In this document: in pieces, positions 60,365 through 64,000 of the stretch
Layout: each line of letters opens with the position of its first letter
Numbering within the stretch: the stretch's first letter is position 1
Assembly (NCBI GenBank): GCA_964393825.1
Contig: CAYMUY010000023.1
Coordinates: 1-64,000, forward strand
Length of the DNA: 64,000 nt
Direction: 5' to 3'
Source of the DNA: PFJX01 sp964393825
GTDB taxonomy: Bacteria; Pseudomonadota; Gammaproteobacteria; Burkholderiales; Thiobacillaceae
Position numbers and translations under genes: made by a program
The notes under the pieces: generated by a model
Databases searched by the model: none
What the model was told of the DNA's origin: nothing
The model's input: only the letters and a program-made list of their open reading frames with translations

Positions 60365-60820
60365 ATGAGCCTGCGCGATCTGGCCATCCCCACCGCCCTC
60401 GCCGAACCCGGCATGTCGGTGGCGGACCTGTTCGCGGAATGCGTCCGCGTGCAGATGCCCGGCATCCCCTACCGCGACCGCCTGGGCCGCATCAGCGGCA
60501 AGGCCTCCATCCGCCACATCCTCAAGATGACCTGCCTGCCGGACTACCTGATCAAGCATTCGCACATGCTCGGCGACGACATCGGCCACCTGCGCCTGCC
60601 GGAGATCCACAGCAAGGAAGTGCTGCACCGGAATGTCGACGACTTCATCCTGCCCGACCACTCCCATGTCAACTCCGCCGCGCCGGTGAGCAAGGCCCTG
60701 GCCATCATGGAACAGGACAACACCACCTACCTGTTCGTCCTGGACGATAACGAGTACCACGGCGCCATCAGCATCATGAGCCTCGCCCAGCACCTGCTGC
60801 ACCAGGCGGCGCGATCGTGA
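60365..60820 (+). CDS. CBS-domain pair protein
   Basis: A 151-residue protein made of two CBS motifs: PGMSVADLFAECVRVQMPGIPYRDRLGRISGKASIRHILK and SAAPVSKALAIMEQDNTTYLFVLDDNEYHGAISIMSLAQHL, in short two adenine-nucleotide-binding halves. CBS pairs sense AMP/ATP or ionic strength and commonly gate transporters. The stop overlaps the following transporter start (GTGA), suggesting direct regulation of that transporter. GGGAGAG ribosome site at about 60352. Confidence 0.85.
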   Translation: MSLRDLAIPTALAEPGMSVADLFAECVRVQMPGIPYRDRLGRISGKASIRHILKMTCLPDYLIKHSHMLGDDIGHLRLPEIHSKEVLHRNVDDFILPDHSHVNSAAPVSKALAIMEQDNTTYLFVLDDNEYHGAISIMSLAQHLLHQAARS

Positions 60821-62133
60821 ACGAAGTGAACGGCTTCACCAGTGACATGGCCATCGCCCTGGCCGTCCTGCTGGTGGCCTACGGCCTCATCTTCACCGAA
60901 GTCCTGCACCGCGCCTACGCCGCCCTGCTCGGCGCGGTGATCATGGTCATGTTCGGCGGCTGGGCCGGCTTCTACAGCCAGGAAGCCGCGCTCGGCGCCG
61001 TGGACGGCAACACCATGCTGCTGCTGATGGCGATGATGTTGCTGGTGGCCATGCTGCGCCCCACCGGCGCCTTCGAATACCTGGGCATCCGCCTGGCCAA
61101 GCTGGCAGGCGGCAATCCGCGCCTGCTGCTGTTCTACCTGTGCGCCGCCGTCAGCGTCCTCAGCATGTTCCTGGACAACGTCACCACGGTCATCATCTTC
61201 GCGCCGCTGACCGTGCTGGTCACCCGCCTGCTCAACCTGAACCCCGCCCCCTACCTCATCGCCGAAGCCATGATGTCCAACATCGGCGGCGCCGCCACCC
61301 TGGTGGGCGACCCGCCCAACATCATGATCGGCAGCGCCGGCGGCATCGACTTCGTCCGCTTCCTCGCCCATATGGCGCCCCTGATCCTGCCCGTCTGGCT
61401 GGTCACCATGCTGCTCCTGCTGTTCCTGTTCCGGCGGGACCTGCGCATGGCCGACACCGCCGCCATGGTCGACCTGGACGAGCACAAGGCCATCAACGAT
61501 CCCCAGGCCCTCAAGCGCATCGTCAGCGTCCTCGCCGGCGTCGTGGTCCTGTTCTTCCTCCACCACACGCTGCACTGGTATCCCGCCTTCGTCAGCCTGA
61601 TCGGCCTCGCCCTGGCCCTGGCCTGGTTGCGGCCCGACCCGGAACAGCTCATGACCAAGGTGGAATGGTCGGTGCTGCTGTTCTTCGCCGCCCTCTTCGT
61701 CCTGGTCGGCGGCGTCGAAGCCTCCGGCCTGCTCGACCTGGTCGGCGCCCAGCTGGCCGCCTACGCCCGCGAACCGGGGCATCTGCTGGCCACCGCCCTG
61801 CTGCTCATGTGGGTCGCTGCCCTGCTCAGCGCCGTCATCGACAACATCCCCTTCACCGTCACCATGATTCCCATCGTCGCCGCCCTGGAACAGCAAGGGG
61901 TGAACGTCACCCCCTTGTGGTGGGCCCTCGCCCTGGGCGTCGGTCTCGGTGGCAACGGCAGCCACATCGGCGCCACCGCCAACGTCATCTGCATCGCCGA
62001 AGCGGAACGCGCACAACTGCCGGAAGCACGCATCACCCCGCTGCGCTGGCTACGGGTGGGCATGCCCACCATGATCGCCAGCCTGGGTGTGGCCAGCGGC
62101 ATCTTCGCCCTGTTCTTTCCGGCGTTTTCCTGA
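60817..62133 (+). CDS. SLC13/ArsB/NhaD-type ion transporter
   Basis: A 438-residue inner-membrane protein with 11-12 segments of the ion-transporter superfamily. Characteristic repeats are SMFLDNVTTVIIFAPLTVLV and SNIGGAATLVGDPPNIMIGS in the first half, and SAVIDNIPFTVTMIPIV and GGNGSHIGATANVICI in the second: paired DN-x-x-[TF]-T and G-x-P-x-N/G-A-T-A-N hairpins. NhaD (Na+/H+), ArsB and citrate carriers share this fold, so the substrate is open. In this operon Na+/H+ exchange fits best. GTG start overlapping the CBS gene. Confidence 0.88.
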   Translation: MNEVNGFTSDMAIALAVLLVAYGLIFTEVLHRAYAALLGAVIMVMFGGWAGFYSQEAALGAVDGNTMLLLMAMMLLVAMLRPTGAFEYLGIRLAKLAGGNPRLLLFYLCAAVSVLSMFLDNVTTVIIFAPLTVLVTRLLNLNPAPYLIAEAMMSNIGGAATLVGDPPNIMIGSAGGIDFVRFLAHMAPLILPVWLVTMLLLLFLFRRDLRMADTAAMVDLDEHKAINDPQALKRIVSVLAGVVVLFFLHHTLHWYPAFVSLIGLALALAWLRPDPEQLMTKVEWSVLLFFAALFVLVGGVEASGLLDLVGAQLAAYAREPGHLLATALLLMWVAALLSAVIDNIPFTVTMIPIVAALEQQGVNVTPLWWALALGVGLGGNGSHIGATANVICIAEAERAQLPEARITPLRWLRVGMPTMIASLGVASGIFALFFPAFS

Positions 62134-62168
62134 CGACGGCCAGCGTGGTCAGGACGCCCGCGACGGCG

Positions 62169-62750
62169 TCATTGCCCGAACGCGGCCAGCTCGCGATGAC
62201 GGAAGCAATCCAGCGTATGGTCGTTGACCATGCCGGTCGCCTGCATGTGGGCGTAGACGATGGTCGAACCAACGAACTTGAAGCCGCGCCGCTTCATGTC
62301 CTTGCTGATCGTATCGGACAGCGCCGTTCGGGCCGGCACCTGTGTCAGGTCGCGCCAGGCGTTGACGATGGGGCGGCCATCGACGAAGCGCCAGAAATAG
62401 GCGTCCAGACCGCCGAATGCCTCGCGGATGGCGAGGGTGGCGCGGGCATTGCCGATGGCGGCCGCCACCTTGAGCCGGTTGCGCACGATGCCGGCATCGG
62501 CGAGCAGGCGGGCGACATCGGCCTCGCCATAGCGAGCGATCTTCCCGGCGTCGAAATCGTCGAAGGCGCGCCGGTAGCCCGCGCGTTTTTTCAGGATGGT
62601 CAGCCAGGACAGGCCGGCCTGGGCGCCCTCCAGGATCAGGAATTCAAACAGGGCGCGCTCGTCGTGCAGCGGCACGCCCCATTCATGGTCGTGGTAGGCC
62701 TGGTAGAGCGGATCGTTGCCGCACCAGGCGCAGCGTGGCTTGTCGGTCAT
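62169..62750 (-). CDS. tag: DNA-3-methyladenine glycosylase I
   Basis: A 193-residue base-excision enzyme removing 3-methyladenine. Features are RCAWCGNDPLYQAYHDHEWG (zinc ligands), ERALFEFLILEGAQAGLSWLTILKKR, and the C-terminal FVGSTIVYAHMQATGMVNDHTLDCFRH, with the remaining zinc ligands. It converges with the transporter gene and has its own promoter side. Confidence 0.96.
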   Translation of the reverse strand: MTDKPRCAWCGNDPLYQAYHDHEWGVPLHDERALFEFLILEGAQAGLSWLTILKKRAGYRRAFDDFDAGKIARYGEADVARLLADAGIVRNRLKVAAAIGNARATLAIREAFGGLDAYFWRFVDGRPIVNAWRDLTQVPARTALSDTISKDMKRRGFKFVGSTIVYAHMQATGMVNDHTLDCFRHRELAAFGQ

Positions 62751-62809
62751 GGCGCCCCCCGCGGGTCATGGATCGCCGGCCGATCGGGGCCGGCTGGCGC
62801 GGCCGCCGG

Positions 62810-63502
62810 TCAGGGTTTGACGATGGCGCCGTCCACAAGCACCTTGTAGGCATAGCCGGCGCCAAAGTCCTGATCGACGCGAATGATGCCTTTCACGCTG
62901 ACCACATCGCCAAGCTTCGCCGGATGCGTGGTGGTCACCAGCAAGTCGTTTGTTTCGGCGGTGGCGGAGCCGGAACCATCGCGCACATGGAGCCAGTTCT
63001 TCCCCATGATGCCGGCGTTGTATTTCACGACCCTGGCGCGCAGCAGCACCGGCTTGTCCTTGAGTTCGGCGCGTTTCGTGACGACTTCGGCCACGGTTCG
63101 CGCATTCGCGCCAACGGCCTTGGGCACGTGGACATCGACGGCATCCGGGGTCTTGGCGAGACTGGCATGGGCCGCGCCCATGTTCATGCCGGCGCTGCCA
63201 GTGGCGCCGGCGGTGGCGCTACCGCCGAGTGATCCGAACAGGATTTTCGGGAAGGTCCGCTTCAGCGACCGGCTCTCGAAGTCGCGCATCTCCATCGCAT
63301 TGTCGATCGACACCTCGGCACCCTTGCTCACGGACGCCCGGTTGACCGCGGCCCAGGTTTCGCCGCTGTCGGTCTTCAGGCGCAGGTAGGTATAGCCGCC
63401 GGCATTCATGGTCTCCAACACCGTGCCCTTGACGGCGGCGGCATCAGCCGAGGCGGAGAACGGGAGGGCAAGCATCAGGCAGAGCGACAACAAAGTTTTC
63501 AT
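62810..63502 (-). CDS. Secreted OB-fold protein (NrfJ-like)
   Basis: A 230-residue exported protein. The signal peptide is MKTLLSLCLMLALPFSASA. The first half (VKGTVLETMNAGGYTYLRL, TWAAVNRASVSKGAEVSI, RDFESRSLKRTFPKILFG) matches a periplasmic family sometimes annotated NrfJ-like. The second half (VLLRARVVKYNAGIMGKNWLHVRDGSG, DVVSVKGIIRVDQDFGAGYAYKVLVDGA) is a second OB-like barrel of the same pattern. A Gly/Ala/Met linker joins them. Function unknown; a link to cytochrome or metal handling is only suggested by relatives. Confidence 0.82.
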   Translation of the reverse strand: MKTLLSLCLMLALPFSASADAAAVKGTVLETMNAGGYTYLRLKTDSGETWAAVNRASVSKGAEVSIDNAMEMRDFESRSLKRTFPKILFGSLGGSATAGATGSAGMNMGAAHASLAKTPDAVDVHVPKAVGANARTVAEVVTKRAELKDKPVLLRARVVKYNAGIMGKNWLHVRDGSGSATAETNDLLVTTTHPAKLGDVVSVKGIIRVDQDFGAGYAYKVLVDGAIVKP

Positions 63503-63840
63503 GGTCCGGATACTCCTTCATTGGGGTGATGCAGGGTAACAGGACGCGGATCGTTGACAAGCTGTGTATTCCCGCCACGATCACAAGCGTAGTCGAACAC
63601 ATGTTTCCTGACGTTGGACCCCGCGCCACTCGCCGCTCTCCCTGTCATAGTTGTCACCGTATCCTGTCATTATTGACAACCATCGGAACCGATCCTCCGA
63701 CCGCTGGACGAGTCGGATCAATGCAATCGCCTGTCACGCCGCGCCAGGCCACGACATGATTGCCGATCCCGACGTTCCGCCAACAACAGGCCCGGATATT
63801 GCTTTACCTGGGTATTCCTCACGCTGCCGCTGCCCTCGCC
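63503..63840. other. Divergent intergenic region before the NifX-like gene
   Basis: A 338-bp gap holding the promoters of the OB-fold gene and the NifX-like gene. The only clear structure is the pair of TGTCA-type boxes annotated separately. No RNA gene or reading frame with recognisable product was seen. Confidence 0.5.
63643..63678. promoter_or_regulatory. Pair of operator-like TGTCA palindromes
   Basis: TGTCATTATTGACA (63665-63678) is a perfect palindrome. TGTCATAGTTGTCA (63643-63656) is a related imperfect copy starting exactly 22 bp (about two helical turns) earlier. Spacing and similarity suggest cooperative binding by a dimeric regulator such as an NO- or redox-responsive activator, but the factor cannot be named. 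Confidence 0.5.
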
Positions 63841-64000
63841 ATGAAAATCGCCGTCACCAGTCAGAACCGCGCCACCGTCACCGACCACGCCGGCCAATGT
63901 CGGACATTCTGGGTTTATGAAACCGAGTACGCCGAGGTGGTGGACAAGCGTTTGGTCGAACTCGCGGCCGGACAGCGTTTCCAGGACGCGCTGCCACGCC
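63841..64000 (+). CDS. NifX/NifB-type dinitrogenase cofactor-binding family protein (partial)
   Basis: The first 53 codons of a gene that leaves the window on the right. MKIAVTSQNRATVTDHAGQCRTFWVYE matches the start of the dinitrogenase iron-molybdenum cofactor biosynthesis (NifX/NafY/NifB C-terminal) fold: MKIAVTS-xN-x-x-x-V-x-x-H-x-G-x-x. Such small proteins bind FeS or FeMo-co precursors but also occur in organisms without nitrogenase, so nitrogen fixation should not be inferred. No good Shine-Dalgarno precedes the ATG. Confidence 0.82.
   Translation, partial: MKIAVTSQNRATVTDHAGQCRTFWVYETEYAEVVDKRLVELAAGQRFQDALPR

Noticed and set aside
63841..64000. Evidence for nitrogen fixation
   Set aside because: A NifX-like fold alone is not diagnostic, and no nif structural or assembly gene is present in the window.

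Overview
The window reads as one stretch of a GC-rich betaproteobacterial chromosome. The main support is the gene order lepA-lepB-DUF4845-rnc-era-recO-pdxJ (11.1-17.3 kb), which is characteristic of Betaproteobacteria. Family-wide housekeeping genes (lysC, ispD, cca, a Slt-type transglycosylase, tag) agree with this. No genus can be fixed from sequence alone. The gene content suggests a metabolically flexible, sensory-rich, respiratory organism.

Region by region. (1) 0-4 kb: the 5' tip of a group II intron runs off the left edge, directly behind the terminator of a large repeat-rich trimeric autotransporter adhesin; a tRNA-Ser(GCT) follows. (2) 4.2-8.9 kb: a MEKHLA-domain protein, lysC, a BAX inhibitor-1 family membrane protein, a secreted SUMF1-fold protein and an unfamiliar secreted protein with twelve regularly spaced (D/E/N)P repeats. 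A 27-bp perfect inverted repeat lies upstream of lysC. (3) 9-10.9 kb: a hoxH-like [NiFe]-hydrogenase large subunit and its maturation protease, with no small subunit or diaphorase beside them. (4) 11.1-17.3 kb: the lepA to pdxJ operon. (5) 17.3-31.5 kb: a membrane histidine kinase, a prepilin-like protein, a LysR/azoreductase/pirin group, ispD, the three-gene AmmeMemoRadiSam set, slt, an NDUFA9-like epimerase, cca, a Crp-family regulator and a PAS-LuxR regulator.

(6) 32-48.7 kb is a signalling island. It holds a TPR lipoprotein-like or secreted protein, a 1404-residue CheB-CheR-PAS-GGDEF-EAL fusion, and a receiver-kinase. A tightly packed five-gene operon follows on the minus strand: TonB-dependent receptor, YfiR/DUF4154 periplasmic protein, CHASE/HAMP hybrid kinase with two receivers and an Hpt, REC-PAS-GGDEF-EAL, and HDOD-REC-GGDEF. 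This looks like an outer-membrane-to-cyclic-di-GMP signalling path.

(7) 49.2-62.1 kb is the standout. Fifteen almost all overlapping genes encode an Mrp antiporter module (E, F, G, MbhD-like, MbhE/MrpB, C), then two NuoL/MrpD antiporter units fused in one 1044-residue chain, then NuoH-, NuoB-, NuoC- and NuoD-like subunits. Next comes a ferredoxin/NuoI-like domain fused to a GltD/NfnB-type NAD(P)H flavoprotein, then a ferritin-like protein, a CBS protein and an ArsB/NhaD-type ion transporter. The NuoD-like subunit lacks the C-terminal [NiFe] cysteines and the NuoB-like subunit has lost one N2-cluster cysteine. The best reading is an Mbx/Mbs-like, non-hydrogenase, ion-translocating NAD(P)H-linked oxidoreductase in a bacterium.

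The right end carries tag, a secreted OB-fold (NrfJ-like) protein and the start of a NifX/NifB-type cofactor-binding protein preceded by a pair of operator-like repeats.
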